Of a stretch of 64,000 nt of DNA, positions 32,938 to 41,585 are shown in pieces. Location of the stretch: positions 248,001-312,000 of the forward strand of contig JAFPUN010000003.1 of the NCBI GenBank assembly GCA_017395365.1, in the 5' to 3' direction. The stretch's first letter is position 1, and every line of letters starts with the position of its first letter. This DNA comes from Bacteroidales bacterium (GTDB lineage Bacteria; Bacteroidota; Bacteroidia; Bacteroidales; F082). Below the pieces are notes generated by a model, which was not told the DNA's origin, searched no databases, and worked only from the letters and a program-made list of their open reading frames with translations. The translations under genes and the position numbers were made by a program.

Positions 32938-33461
32938 TTACTCTTCATATGATTTGCGTACCTCTATCGGTTGAGCTTTTGAAACGAATATCATCCCGTC
33001 GTAAAGCTCCGTAGGCGAAGACCAAACGCGGTAAGCCATCGGCATGATGTGTTGTACTCGCGCATCCACGAAATCAGTTGTTCCATTTGCTCAGTCTGAT
33101 AGATGGGGAAACCGATGGCCGCCGCCGCTTTCTGTGCCGTTCCACTTCCCCCATCAATATACCGGTTCACTACCTCGCAACCGCCGTAGTCGCCTTCAAG
33201 GGCAAAGGCACGCACACCGTATTTTTCGACCATTATCTTGAAAACCTCCAATTTGAGTTGTTGAAACTCGATGTTGCCGTGTGTGGCTTCCCCTAGCCCA
33301 ATGACGCGTGCCTGTGCGGGAACGGAAATGTCCGAAATCGTTCCGGCATATTTCGCAAACTCTTCAGTGTCGGCGCATTTCCCCGTACCGAAACCTCCGA
33401 AATATGAGAAAAAACATGCAATCACAAGCACCACTACAAGCAGTGCATGTATCGTTTCCAT
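32938..33461 (-). pseudogene. Erythromycin esterase-like gene with internal deletion and frameshift
   Basis: The N-terminal 135 codons encode a membrane anchor and the start of an erythromycin-esterase-type domain (VIGLGEATHGNIEFQQLKLE, then FALEGDYGGCEVVNRYIDG), ending near MEQLISWMREYN. The same frame then runs to a stop after unrelated residues. In another frame the DNA continues as MPMAYRVWSSPTELYDGMIF followed by VSKAQPIEVRKSYEE, a plausible native C-terminus, stopping at 32938-32940. About 230 of the usual 400 residues are missing, so an internal deletion with frameshift has inactivated the gene. Its start overlaps the winged-helix gene by 28 bases. Confidence 0.75.
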
Positions 33462-34477
33462 TCTTCTTGGAGGTCAGCCTCATGCTCACCCATGAAGAAC
33501 GTTGCCTGTAGGTCATCCTTGAAAGGCGTCCAGTTGCCGCAGATGATGCCATCGTGGGCGATGATAGGCTGGAAGATGCCGCTGTTGTTGTGGGCCTTGT
33601 GGCTATAGTCAGGTGAGAGGACGATGTCGCGGCTCTTGTAGCCGATGAGGTATTCATCATAAGGCGGAATCAGGAGATATTTGCCTTTGCGGAAACCTCG
33701 GGTGCGGCAATCGTCTGTAAAATAATATTCCCTGCGTGGTAGAGACGCAAAATTTTGCGTCTCTACATGCAGGGAATTACCTAATATCTCAATTCCCCGC
33801 CTGCATTCGTTGATATTCAGCCCCGACCACCACACGAAATCCTCCAACGTGGCTGGTTGGCGGCTTTGAAAATATTTCCGCGCAAGCATCGCCAAAGCCT
33901 CATCGCGGTCCATCTTGACATGGTTCTTTACCTTTTCTGAAGCGAGGGCGTAGGTCGCCTTCATTGGCAACAAGTCGCCGCTGCAAAGCGTCCCCGACAG
34001 TTCAGCATAGCGGATGTGGTACGAAAGGCGATGGTCGTCCATGTGGATGTCTTTCTCCGCCAAGGCCTCAACACAGTCTTCCTTGGTAACGCTGCCCTTT
34101 TCGGCAGCCGTCTGGACAAGGATTTCCCTAATGCGTTTTACCTCCTCATCGGGAATGCTAATCTTATTACTGTGCATCCATCCCTTGATGACCGCCAAGG
34201 CCTTTGCCGAACAAAGCTCGAGCAAGGGCCAGTAGTCCTCGGCCGACACGAGTTGCCAAGTGCCGCGCATCAGGTGCAGACGGATGATCTGTCCGCTGTC
34301 GAAGGCCTTTTTGAAGGCTTTGGCAGAGGGCTTTTGGGTCCGCATCGCCACCGCCCAGCGCATCAGGCGGTACTCCTGAGCCTGCATCGCACCCATGTGG
34401 CTGACCACCGCTTCGGGCTTGTCGAACTGGGGGCAGATGAGCTGCTGGTTGAGCAACCGGATGGCAACGGGATTCAT
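33434..34477 (-). CDS. Winged-helix DNA-binding protein, YcaQ/AlkX-like (HTH_42)
   Basis: 347-residue cytosolic protein of the winged-helix family that includes the DNA glycosylases AlkX/YcaQ and AlkZ. Signatures: HMGAMQAQEYRLMRWAVAMR (the QxQ motif of the catalytic loop in glycosylase members), LHLMRGTWQLVSAEDYWPLL, and LIPPYDEYLIGYKSRD. A 51-bp palindromic insertion at 33727-33777 encodes 17 in-frame residues (about NSLHVETQNFASLPRRE) between two beta-rich segments of the third winged helix region. The reading frame is preserved on both sides. It is followed, with overlap, by the esterase remnant and preceded by a thioesterase gene. Confidence 0.85.
   Translation of the reverse strand: MNPVAIRLLNQQLICPQFDKPEAVVSHMGAMQAQEYRLMRWAVAMRTQKPSAKAFKKAFDSGQIIRLHLMRGTWQLVSAEDYWPLLELCSAKALAVIKGWMHSNKISIPDEEVKRIREILVQTAAEKGSVTKEDCVEALAEKDIHMDDHRLSYHIRYAELSGTLCSGDLLPMKATYALASEKVKNHVKMDRDEALAMLARKYFQSRQPATLEDFVWWSGLNINECRRGIEILGNSLHVETQNFASLPRREYYFTDDCRTRGFRKGKYLLIPPYDEYLIGYKSRDIVLSPDYSHKAHNNSGIFQPIIAHDGIICGNWTPFKDDLQATFFMGEHEADLQEEWKRYMHCL
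33727..33777. repeat. Palindromic element, copy 3, inserted in frame in the winged-helix gene
   Basis: The core 33738-33767 is the 30-bp palindrome (GTAGAGACGCAAAA and TTTTGCGTCTCTAC around the centre). The symmetry extends outward with ATTCCCTGC (33727-33735) and GCAGGGAAT (33769-33777). The total of 51 bp equals 17 codons and has no stop in the host frame. Confidence 0.85.
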
Positions 34478-34485
34478 TGTAGGGC

Positions 34486-34872
34486 TTATTTGAACTTGGA
34501 CATGAACTTCTCGCTCTCCACGATAAAGCGTTCGTGGATGCCTTCGCCAACAAGCGTTGTGTCTTCAAAACACTTCACTTCGAACACCAGGCGGCGGCGG
34601 TCCACTTCAACGAGTTCGGCCTCACAGCGGATGGTGCTGCCCACAGGACTGGCTTTCAAATGCTTGATGTTCACGGCAATGCCCACTGTCGTGTTGTCTT
34701 CTCCAATCTTGTCGCAAACGCTCATCAGGCAGGTTTTTTCCATAAGGGCAATCATGGCGGGCGTGGCAAACACCTCCAACGCGCCCGAGCCATACACGGC
34801 GGCGGTGTCCTTGTGTTCAACCACAAGCTGTTCGCTGTGGCGAAGTCCTTTCAAAGTGTCGAATTCTGTCAT
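34486..34872 (-). CDS. Thioesterase-like hot-dog protein (FlK group)
   Basis: 128-residue cytosolic protein with the hot-dog pattern of fluoroacetyl-CoA-specific thioesterase relatives: VFATPAMIALMEKTC, followed by NTTVGIAVNIKHLKASPVGS and RRRLVFEVKCFEDTTLVGEG. The ATG at 34872 is preferred; the longer frame would need a TTG inside the peptidase gene. It begins one base after the M28 stop and is followed by the winged-helix gene after 8 bases. Probable housekeeping role in clearing unwanted acyl-CoAs. Confidence 0.82.
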   Translation of the reverse strand: MTEFDTLKGLRHSEQLVVEHKDTAAVYGSGALEVFATPAMIALMEKTCLMSVCDKIGEDNTTVGIAVNIKHLKASPVGSTIRCEAELVEVDRRRLVFEVKCFEDTTLVGEGIHERFIVESEKFMSKFK

Positions 34873-34873
34873 T

Positions 34874-36139
34874 TCAATATCTCTCAATAAAGTCCGTTAC
34901 AATCTTAAAAACCGGTTCGTAGCTATCAAAGATAGCGTTCTTGTATGTGTCATAGATGGTGTGGTAGTACTTGAACGCATCGCCTCCTTCATTCTCGAAG
35001 AAGATGCAAGGCACTTGACGTGCGGCGAAGGGGTAATGGTCGCTGTTGGCGGCCAACTTGCCACGATTCAATGCCTTGAAATAGTGCTTTTCGTTGTTGA
35101 TTTCCTCAAACAAGGCAAAACCACGCAAACCCTCTTCGCTGGCCTCGCAGTACTGCACGGGGTTGTTGTCGCCAATCATGTCAATGTTGAAGAGGTATTT
35201 AATCTGCTCCAACGGGACAATGGGATGCCAGGCATAATACTCCGATCCGCGCAGGTTGGCGTCCTCGCCCGAGAAAGCGATGAAATACATGTCGTATTCA
35301 GGACGGTTTTGAGCATAGTATTTCGCTAAAGTGACGATAGTGGCCGTGCCCGAGGCGTTGTCGTTGGCACCTGCATAAAACACCTTCTTACCGAGGTTGC
35401 CCAAATGGTCGTAATGCGCCGTGAACACATAGCAGCTGTCATGCCGACGACCTTCTACCTTGGCGATGACGTTGAAGCATTCGTAGTCCTTCAAGAACTT
35501 GTTTTCCATGTTCAGCTTGATGGTCTTTGCGTCCTTGGGGAAACGATAAGGCACCCAGATGACGGGCTTGGGGAAGACCTTCTCTCCGTAAGCCTTGTAA
35601 AACTTCAAAGGCTCCTCCCAAGTGAAGAGTATGCCTGCCACAGGACCGAACTCCTTGCTTTGCATGCGCTTGAAGTCATCCCCATGCTTGTAACTGAACA
35701 TAAAGTCGCAGACCACAAAAACATTTTGGTTCTCGGGTTTCGCCAAGTCATTGAAGATCTTTTCAGCGTCATAAGTGGCCGTGTCGATGTAATAAAGCCC
35801 AAACTCACCCTTGATGCTTGGGTTGAACTCGCGCACGGTGAAGTCAACGCCAGGGATCTGTTTCTTCCCGTCCACCCACATCTCCATTTCTCCTGGGAAC
35901 GTGTTGATATCCAACGTAAAAGGCTGACAGAGGACCCTGTCAACACCCATCTTGGCAAACTCTTTGGCAAGATAATTCCCAGCCTTGTTGGCACCGTCTT
36001 TGGCGTAACCGCGACCTTGGTACTTTGAAGAACTTAACTCCTTGACAATCTTTTTGTATTGTTTCAAGTCCTGTGCGTTTACCTGCACTGCGGCAAAAAA
36101 CACAGTGAAAAGAAGTACAAATAATGTTCTTTTAATCAT
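34874..36139 (-). CDS. Secreted M28-family zinc aminopeptidase
   Basis: 421-residue exported peptidase. A signal peptide (VQVNAQ) is followed by a PA-domain-like insertion (about residues 110-220) and the M28 core: YVFTAHYDHLG (metal His and Asp), AGANDNASGTATIV (bridging Asp), FIAFSGEDANLRGSEYY (catalytic and metal Glu/Asp), LFNIDMIGDN (metal Asp) and SDHYPFAARQVP (metal His). All five ligands are in place. The start is at 36139 because the promoter box 36164-36171 overlaps the longer frame. It is the first gene of the operon M28 - thioesterase - winged-helix. Confidence 0.93.
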   Translation of the reverse strand: MIKRTLFVLLFTVFFAAVQVNAQDLKQYKKIVKELSSSKYQGRGYAKDGANKAGNYLAKEFAKMGVDRVLCQPFTLDINTFPGEMEMWVDGKKQIPGVDFTVREFNPSIKGEFGLYYIDTATYDAEKIFNDLAKPENQNVFVVCDFMFSYKHGDDFKRMQSKEFGPVAGILFTWEEPLKFYKAYGEKVFPKPVIWVPYRFPKDAKTIKLNMENKFLKDYECFNVIAKVEGRRHDSCYVFTAHYDHLGNLGKKVFYAGANDNASGTATIVTLAKYYAQNRPEYDMYFIAFSGEDANLRGSEYYAWHPIVPLEQIKYLFNIDMIGDNNPVQYCEASEEGLRGFALFEEINNEKHYFKALNRGKLAANSDHYPFAARQVPCIFFENEGGDAFKYYHTIYDTYKNAIFDSYEPVFKIVTDFIERY

Positions 36140-36163
36140 AACGATAGAATTTGAAATTTGTCG

Positions 36164-36171
36164 CAAAAATA
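36164..36171 (-). promoter_or_regulatory. Promoter -7 box of the M28 operon
   Basis: The minus strand reads TATTTTTG followed by C, 24 bases upstream of the ATG at 36139. Confidence 0.55.
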
Positions 36172-36203
36172 GTTTTTTCCTGCAATCTATTTAGAAAAAG
36201 AAG

Positions 36204-36211
36204 TACTTTTG
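36204..36211 (+). promoter_or_regulatory. Promoter -7 box of outer-membrane barrel gene (leaderless)
   Basis: TACTTTTG ends only 6 bases before the ATG at 36218, so transcription should begin at or within a base or two of the start codon. Confidence 0.5.
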
Positions 36212-36217
36212 CAATCT

Positions 36218-36853
36218 ATGAAAGAGAAAAAACTGCTCATATTGCTTCTCCTTTGGCTCATCGGTACAGGCTCGTTGATGGCCCAGCGCCTTGGTGGCGG
36301 CTTGATGTTGGGCCCGACCTTCAGCACCATGAGCATCAGCGGGAACGACAGCACGCGGTTCCGTCCCGACTTCACAGGTGGTGTGCGCATCGCCCTCTTC
36401 CCTAAACGTTCTATCGTTGGCGCTGAAATCGATGTGCTCTATTCGCGACAGGGTACGAGTTCAAAGAAAGGCTTGGATGCCAACAACAACACGATTCGCT
36501 ATTTGGAGAAGTCGCATTACATCAATGTGCCCTTGCTGCTCAATATCTATTTCCGCAAATGGAACGAGGACGACGAGGACGAATCGATGATTCCGAGGCT
36601 GCGCATCGGACCACAAGTGGGCTTTTGCATCGGTGGCAATGACGTGACGGATCTAAAGATCAAGAAGAAAAGGCAGCAATACATCACTCCATGGGAGTCG
36701 GGCAGTTTCAACCGCATCGACTATGGCATTACGGCTGCCTTGAGTTATTGGTTCATCGAAGTGCGCTACACCTTTGGCATGGCCAATGTCTTCAAGGAAG
36801 GCGAGAAATCCACCAACCATGTGATTTCGGTCACTTGGTCGGATATTTGGTAG
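36218..36853 (+). CDS. PorT-like outer membrane beta-barrel protein
   Basis: 211-residue exported protein with a signal peptide ending SLMAQ. Alternating-hydrophobicity strands then follow in the pattern of the outer-membrane-protein beta-barrel family (PF13568-like): GGGLMLGPTFSTMSI, VGAEIDVLYSRQGTS, HYINVPLLLNIYF, LRIGPQVGFCIGG, and the closing FIEVRYTFGMANVF. About eight to ten strands are expected. The C-terminal residue is Trp (SDIW), suitable for Bam recognition. The gene is monocistronic with a predicted leaderless transcript. Confidence 0.87.
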   Translation: MKEKKLLILLLLWLIGTGSLMAQRLGGGLMLGPTFSTMSISGNDSTRFRPDFTGGVRIALFPKRSIVGAEIDVLYSRQGTSSKKGLDANNNTIRYLEKSHYINVPLLLNIYFRKWNEDDEDESMIPRLRIGPQVGFCIGGNDVTDLKIKKKRQQYITPWESGSFNRIDYGITAALSYWFIEVRYTFGMANVFKEGEKSTNHVISVTWSDIW

Positions 36854-36879
36854 GGATTACGAAAAAAACTATACATTTG
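36846..36879 (+). promoter_or_regulatory. Promoter of trkA
   Basis: TTTG at 36846-36849 (overlapping the end of the preceding gene) and a -7 box TACATTTG at 36872-36879, 22 bases apart and 22 bases before the trkA ATG. Confidence 0.5.
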
Positions 36880-36901
36880 CAGTTTTGAAATATTGTAAAC
36901 C

Positions 36902-38242
36902 ATGAACATCGTAATAGCTGGAGACGGAGAAGTAGGCATGCACTTGGCGGAGGCCTTGGTGCGCAGCAACCATAACATCACCATCGTGGACCCACACGAG
37001 GAACTGCTGAAGATGATGGAATCGCACAGCGACCTGATGACAGTCACGGGCGACTCCACCTCAACCGCCGTGCTGCAACGCGCCAATGTGAAAAAAGCCG
37101 ACCTTATGATGGCCGTGCTCCACGACGAGCACATCAACCTGCTGACGGGCATCATCGCCAAAAAACTGGGCGCCAAGAAAGTCATCGCACGCGTCAACAC
37201 GATGGAGAACTTGAGTCCCGAGGTATGGCGCATGTACCAAGACCTCGGCATCGACGGACTGCTCTCGCCCGAAGACATTGCCGCACAAGAGATCATCTCG
37301 CTATTGAAGAAAAACGCCTCGTCGGAGACCTATGACTTCGCAGGCGGCAATCTGCAACTCTTCATGGTGAAGCTGGAACCTGAAGCGGAGATCCTCGGCA
37401 AGACCGTCGACGAGGTCATCGACCAATATGAACACATTGAGTTCCGCGTGGCAGCCATCCATCGTCGTCAGAACACCTTCGTGCCGCAAGGTGACGAGAT
37501 CTTCCAAGTGTCCGACATGGTGTATGTGGTCACCAAGCCGCATGCCATCAAAGACATCATCAAATTGAGCGGCAAGAAACAAATCAATGTACACAATGTG
37601 ATGATTGTCGGCGGCGGGCGCGTGGGACGCATCACCGCCAAACGCCTTGAGAAAGAGTTGAATATCAAGATTTTGGAAATCGACAAAGAGCGTTGCATGG
37701 ACCTGACCAACTACCTCTCGGAGGCTTTGGTCGTCAACGCCGACGCCCGTAACCTCGACTTGCTCGAAGACGAGGGCATCAAGGACATGGACGCCTTCAT
37801 CGCCGTCACTGACAACACCGAGACCAACATCTTGACTTGCCTGCAAGCCAAGTCATTCGGCGTGAAGAAGACCATCGCCCTCGTCGAGAACATCGACTAC
37901 ATCGACATCTCACAGAACATTGGCATCGACTCCATCATCAACAAGAAACTCATCGCGGCCAGTTACATGGTGAAATACACTTTAGGCGCCAAAGTGGCGT
38001 CACTGAAAAGCTTAAGTGGCATCGATGCCGACATTGTGGAGTTCCAAGTAAGGGCCGGCTCTGCGGTCACACGCAAGCCTATCGGCCAACTGGCCATGCC
38101 TACTGATGCCATCATCTGCGGCATCACCCGCGACGGCGAGAGTTACATCCCCACCGACGATTTCCAGATCGAGACCGACGACCAGGTTGTGGTGCTGGCC
38201 TTGCCTGCTGGCATCCCCGCTGTTGAACGCTTATTCCATTAA
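36902..38242 (+). CDS. trkA: Trk potassium uptake regulatory subunit TrkA
   Basis: 446-residue peripheral NAD-binding protein that gates the TrkH potassium channel. It has two RCK (TrkA-N) Rossmann domains, opening with IVIAGDGEVGMHLAEAL (residues 2-18) and VMIVGGGRVGRITAKRL (about 235), each with an acidic residue at the end of strand 2. Each is followed by a TrkA-C domain, the last near VEFQVRAGSAVTRKPIGQLA. The tandem double-RCK form is the standard bacterial TrkA. The trkH gene follows, with a possible small ORF between. Confidence 0.96.
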   Translation: MNIVIAGDGEVGMHLAEALVRSNHNITIVDPHEELLKMMESHSDLMTVTGDSTSTAVLQRANVKKADLMMAVLHDEHINLLTGIIAKKLGAKKVIARVNTMENLSPEVWRMYQDLGIDGLLSPEDIAAQEIISLLKKNASSETYDFAGGNLQLFMVKLEPEAEILGKTVDEVIDQYEHIEFRVAAIHRRQNTFVPQGDEIFQVSDMVYVVTKPHAIKDIIKLSGKKQINVHNVMIVGGGRVGRITAKRLEKELNIKILEIDKERCMDLTNYLSEALVVNADARNLDLLEDEGIKDMDAFIAVTDNTETNILTCLQAKSFGVKKTIALVENIDYIDISQNIGIDSIINKKLIAASYMVKYTLGAKVASLKSLSGIDADIVEFQVRAGSAVTRKPIGQLAMPTDAIICGITRDGESYIPTDDFQIETDDQVVVLALPAGIPAVERLFH

Positions 38243-38246
38243 TGCT

Positions 38247-38363
38247 ATGGCATCACAAAACAGACAAAACTATCAAAACCGTTTGTTGAGCATAGAAAGT
38301 CGCCAACCGGCTCCTTTCCAACGCATCCTAAAGGATGCCCGAAAGCCTTTGCAGGTTTTGTAG
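38247..38363 (+). CDS. Candidate small ORF between trkA and trkH, 38 aa
   Basis: The ATG at 38247 lies 4 bases after the trkA stop and the TAG at 38361 is 22 bases before the trkH ATG. The product, starting MASQNRQNYQNRLLSIESRQ, is basic and has no membrane segment. The same DNA forms an imperfect inverted repeat (ATCACAAAACAGACAAAAC near 38252 against AGGTTTTGTAGGTTTTGTGA at 38353-38372), so the frame may be incidental to an RNA or DNA structure. Confidence 0.3.
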   Translation: MASQNRQNYQNRLLSIESRQPAPFQRILKDARKPLQVL

Positions 38364-38385
38364 GTTTTGTGACAAAAAACAACCC

Positions 38386-39849
38386 ATGAAGTGGAAAACT
38401 AAAATAAACCATCCTTTAGTCCTCCGCATCGAAGGCCAGCTGATACTCATCGAAGGTCTCATGATGCTGACGGTGCTCCCCGTGACCTATCTCCACCACG
38501 GGCTTTACGCCTTCAGCATGCCTTTCTCGGCCCTCATCACCCTGCTCACTGGCTTCATCCTACTCATCGCCACACGCAAGCACAAAGACGAAAAAACAAG
38601 TTCGCGCGACGGCGTCTATGTCGTCTGCATCTCATGGCTTGTGCTCTCGCTTTTCGGCGCCATGCCCTACCTGCTCAGCAAGAGCGTACCCAACTTTACC
38701 GATGGCTTTTTTGAAGCCTTGTCGGGCTTCACCACCACGGGAGCCACCATCTTCACGCGTATCGAGGATGTTCCGAAAGACATCCTCCTCTGGCGCAGCA
38801 TGACGCAATGGTTGGGCGGCTTGGCCATCATCGTGTTCACCATCGCCATCCTTCCCTATCTCGGCATGAGTGGCATGCAACTCTTCGTGGCGGAAATCAA
38901 TGGCATCAACTACGACAAACTGCATCCGCGCATCATGCATACCGTCAGGCGCATCTGGGGTATGTATCTCTTTTTCACCCTATTGGAGACACTCCTTCTC
39001 TATTGGGGTGACATGGACTTCTACGATGCCATCTGCCACTCGATGACTACCATCAGCTCGGGAGGATTCTCCACCCGGACGGAAAGCCTCGGCGCTTTCT
39101 CTAACTACTCGCAGGTTGTGGTCACCATCTTTATGGTGCTGTCGGGCTGCAACTTCTCGTTGCTCCTGCTCTCGTTGAGTTGGCGGTCGTTTGCCATCTT
39201 CAAAAACCAAGAATTCAAGACCTTCCTGCTTTACATCCTATTCATCAGCCTCGGCATCGGAATCGTGTTGGTATTCGCCCGCCATCTGAGTTTCGGCACT
39301 GCCTTCCGCCAATCGTTCTTCGGTGTCATCTCGGCTTTCACCACCACGGGGTTCTTCATCGGCGACTACACAGCCTGGCCTTCTTTCCTTTGGGTTATGC
39401 TCTTCTTGCTCATGTTTATTGGTGGCTGTTCAGGTTCCACCTCGGGTGGCGTGAAGATCTTCCGCCATCTCATCTTCACCAAAAACTCGATGCTTGAGTT
39501 GAAGCGCATCATCCACCCCAACGCCGTGTTGCCCGTGAAAGTCAACGGGAAGTCCATTTCGACCAGTGGCGTCTACAAAAATGTCTCGTTCATCTTCATC
39601 TATTTCCTCGTCTTCCTTGCCGGAGCCATCGTCTTGCTCTTCACGGGTACCGACTTCAACACTGCCATTGGTGCTTCGGTGGCCACCTTGAGCAATGTAG
39701 GCACGGGTGTTGGACTCGTAGGGCCTGGCGGTTCCTATGTCGCCTTCCCATTGGGCGCCAAGTGGATCCTTATGCTTCTGATGATCCTCGGCAGGGTGGA
39801 GCTTTTCTCATTGATTACGCTACTTTCGCGGAGTTTTTGGAGAAATTAA
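38386..39849 (+). CDS. trkH: Trk potassium uptake channel TrkH
   Basis: 487-residue inner-membrane potassium channel subunit. It has four pore-loop repeats with selectivity-filter glycines: ALSGFTTTGATIF, SMTTISSGGFSTR, VISAFTTTGFFIG and VATLSNVGTGVGL, each preceded by a hydrophobic helix pair. It works with TrkA encoded just upstream. The start at 38386 (MKWKTKINHP) is preferred over the longer frame that would run through the intergenic repeat. Confidence 0.95.
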   Translation: MKWKTKINHPLVLRIEGQLILIEGLMMLTVLPVTYLHHGLYAFSMPFSALITLLTGFILLIATRKHKDEKTSSRDGVYVVCISWLVLSLFGAMPYLLSKSVPNFTDGFFEALSGFTTTGATIFTRIEDVPKDILLWRSMTQWLGGLAIIVFTIAILPYLGMSGMQLFVAEINGINYDKLHPRIMHTVRRIWGMYLFFTLLETLLLYWGDMDFYDAICHSMTTISSGGFSTRTESLGAFSNYSQVVVTIFMVLSGCNFSLLLLSLSWRSFAIFKNQEFKTFLLYILFISLGIGIVLVFARHLSFGTAFRQSFFGVISAFTTTGFFIGDYTAWPSFLWVMLFLLMFIGGCSGSTSGGVKIFRHLIFTKNSMLELKRIIHPNAVLPVKVNGKSISTSGVYKNVSFIFIYFLVFLAGAIVLLFTGTDFNTAIGASVATLSNVGTGVGLVGPGGSYVAFPLGAKWILMLLMILGRVELFSLITLLSRSFWRN

Positions 39850-39973
39850 GGTCAAAAACCTCCTAAATCCTTGGACTTCCCCGAAAAAAGTTTGGAACGA
39901 ATAAACTTTCAACTAATTCATTCACAAATTATTACATTTCAAAAACCTTGAAAAAGTTTGGACTGCCCTTTCA

Positions 39974-39999
39974 ACCGCTTGTCGAAAGTGGTAGTTTTG
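39974..39999 (+). promoter_or_regulatory. Palindromic operator-like element with -7 box, upstream of the TPR/HTH gene (copy 1)
   Basis: ACCGCTTGTCGAAAGTGGT (39974-39992) is an interrupted dyad that runs directly into the -7 box TAGTTTTG (39992-39999). The same arrangement recurs at 41560-41585 after the gene, within longer stretches of similarity that include GTTTGGA words upstream. Confidence 0.55.
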
Positions 40000-40022
40000 T
40001 GATGCTGAAACGAGATCTTGTT

Positions 40023-40030
40023 TATTTTTG
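40023..40030 (+). promoter_or_regulatory. Second -7 box of the TPR/HTH gene (leaderless)
   Basis: TATTTTTG ends 5 bases before the ATG at 40036, implying a leaderless transcript from this promoter. The box at 39992-39999 would instead give a leader of about 30 bases. Confidence 0.45.
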
Positions 40031-40035
40031 TCCCC

Positions 40036-41448
40036 ATGAAACTGCAGCATCTGGTTTTGTCTTTCCTTGTTACCATGTTGGCTGCTTGCCATCCTACATC
40101 CCGTGATGTGAAGCAAGTTGCCCAAGATGCCTTGGAAAACGCTCGTATTCAGTTGGATTCAGGCAATAAAGTGGAGGCTATGCGCTTGTTTAAAGAAGCG
40201 GAGCATTACGGCATTATGGCAAATCAAACTCTGATGGTGGCTCATGCACGGTATCATATTGCGCAATGCTTGGGCTACTATGCTGACAAAGAAGAAGTTG
40301 TTTCGTTGTTGAAGGCTGCTGCCGAGGGCTTTGGCGAAGACTATGCCGACCGAGCCGAGGCATTGAGGGAGTTGGGCGATTTCTATCAGTACCATGGACA
40401 ATTTGATAGCTCAGCATATTATTTGGATCAGGCCCTAGAGTATGCCGAGCAAAGCGGGTCTTTGGAAGCAAAGCGCGACTGCTTGTCGGCCTTTCATGTC
40501 ATGTATTTCAATGCGGGGGATTACGAAAAGTCGGCCAACTACCTTAGCCAGTTTTGGCAAGCTTCGATTGCAAATGCTGACGACAACTTGCTGATGTATT
40601 ATTATCATGACATGGGGAACATCTTTTATGAGTCCGGCAACTTGGATTCTGCTGATTATTATTACAGCCGTTTGGAGGAACTTGTGTCCCAAACAGAGCC
40701 AAACGCGGATACTTGGTTCTATTACGGTGTCTTGTCCGATTATGCCGAAGAACTCGGCGATTATGAAACCGCTTGCAAATATGGATGTTTGTACGAAGAA
40801 GGCAACAATCTAAAAGAAATAGAGCAACAGGAGAACAATCTTGCGCTTATCAGCCATAAATACGACAGCGAGGTGATGCAGAACGAGTTGAATCGTAAAA
40901 TCATTATCAAGCAACGCATCATCGTCATTGTCAGTTTGGTAGCGACTTTGGTCTTGGCTGCGTTGTTGGTTTCGCAAATCCGCTTGGCAAGGCGACGCAA
41001 GCGCGAGGCCGAAATCAATGCCGAGCTGTTCCACTTCAAGCAGCAGAACAAAGACTTGGCACAAAAACACGCCGAGCATGAGCAAATCCAGCAGGATTAT
41101 GCCGACCGCCTTTCGGAGGCCTTGATGAAGGAACAGCGTATCATGTTGTTGTTGGACAATTATCTGAACAGCAACAAAAAAGCCAATCTTCTCAAGGATT
41201 TGGAGACCTCCGTTTATGACGACAAAGACCATTGGGAAGCCATGCTGGAAGTGATTGACCAACTCTATCCCGACCTTACAGCAACCCTTCAGCAGAAGTA
41301 TCCCGATTTGGACGAGGACGAAAAGAAATCCTACATCCTCTCTTATTTCAAACTCTCGCGCCAAGAGGAAGCGGATTACCTTGGAACCACCGTCAATATG
41401 GTGGACAAACTGCGCGGAAGACGGAGGAAAAAGATGGAGAAAGGGTAA
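40036..41448 (+). CDS. TPR lipoprotein regulator with transmembrane helix, coiled coil and C-terminal HTH
   Basis: 470 residues. A lipoprotein-type N-terminus (MLAACHPTS, Cys18) precedes about 280 residues of TPR-like helical repeats (ALRELGDFYQYHGQFDSSAY, DMGNIFYESGNLDSADYYYS), one transmembrane segment (IIVIVSLVATLVLAALLVSQ, about residues 300-320) and a long coiled coil. The C-terminal HTH reads YPDLDEDEKKSYILSYFKLS then RQEEADYLGTTVNMVDKLRG. This is the Bacteroidota membrane-tethered regulator type. The topology places TPRs outside and HTH inside, so it may sense an envelope signal. Flanking duplicated dyads suggest autoregulation and control of the DUF1573 gene downstream. Confidence 0.85.
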   Translation: MKLQHLVLSFLVTMLAACHPTSRDVKQVAQDALENARIQLDSGNKVEAMRLFKEAEHYGIMANQTLMVAHARYHIAQCLGYYADKEEVVSLLKAAAEGFGEDYADRAEALRELGDFYQYHGQFDSSAYYLDQALEYAEQSGSLEAKRDCLSAFHVMYFNAGDYEKSANYLSQFWQASIANADDNLLMYYYHDMGNIFYESGNLDSADYYYSRLEELVSQTEPNADTWFYYGVLSDYAEELGDYETACKYGCLYEEGNNLKEIEQQENNLALISHKYDSEVMQNELNRKIIIKQRIIVIVSLVATLVLAALLVSQIRLARRRKREAEINAELFHFKQQNKDLAQKHAEHEQIQQDYADRLSEALMKEQRIMLLLDNYLNSNKKANLLKDLETSVYDDKDHWEAMLEVIDQLYPDLTATLQQKYPDLDEDEKKSYILSYFKLSRQEEADYLGTTVNMVDKLRGRRRKKMEKG

Positions 41449-41559
41449 AAAACTTTGGACTGTTTCCAAAAAATGTTTGGAATAGGTGTTGAGCTATCTC
41501 TTTTGTTTTCAAGATTTTAGGTTATTTTAATACTCGGAATTGTTCGGAATGACTGTCCA

Positions 41560-41585
41560 ACCGCTTGACAAAGGCGGTAGTTTCG
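41560..41585 (+). promoter_or_regulatory. Palindromic operator-like element, copy 2 (upstream of DUF1573 gene)
   Basis: ACCGCTTGACAAAGGCGGT (41560-41578) continues into TAGTTTCG. Compared with copy 1, one stem pair changes from G-T to G-C, preserving the dyad, while the -7 box has decayed by one base. The 336-base gap between 41448 and 41785 holds this element, the repeat at 41629-41745 and an A/T-rich leader. Confidence 0.5.

Noticed and set aside
32938-33100. Programmed ribosomal frameshift in the esterase gene
   Set aside because: Joining the two frames would still leave about 230 residues of the domain missing, so deletion with loss of function is the simpler reading.
34016-35329. A 437-codon open frame antisense to the winged-helix, thioesterase and M28 genes
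   Set aside because: It spans three real genes on the other strand, has no start context or recognisable domain and reflects codon bias of the opposite strand.
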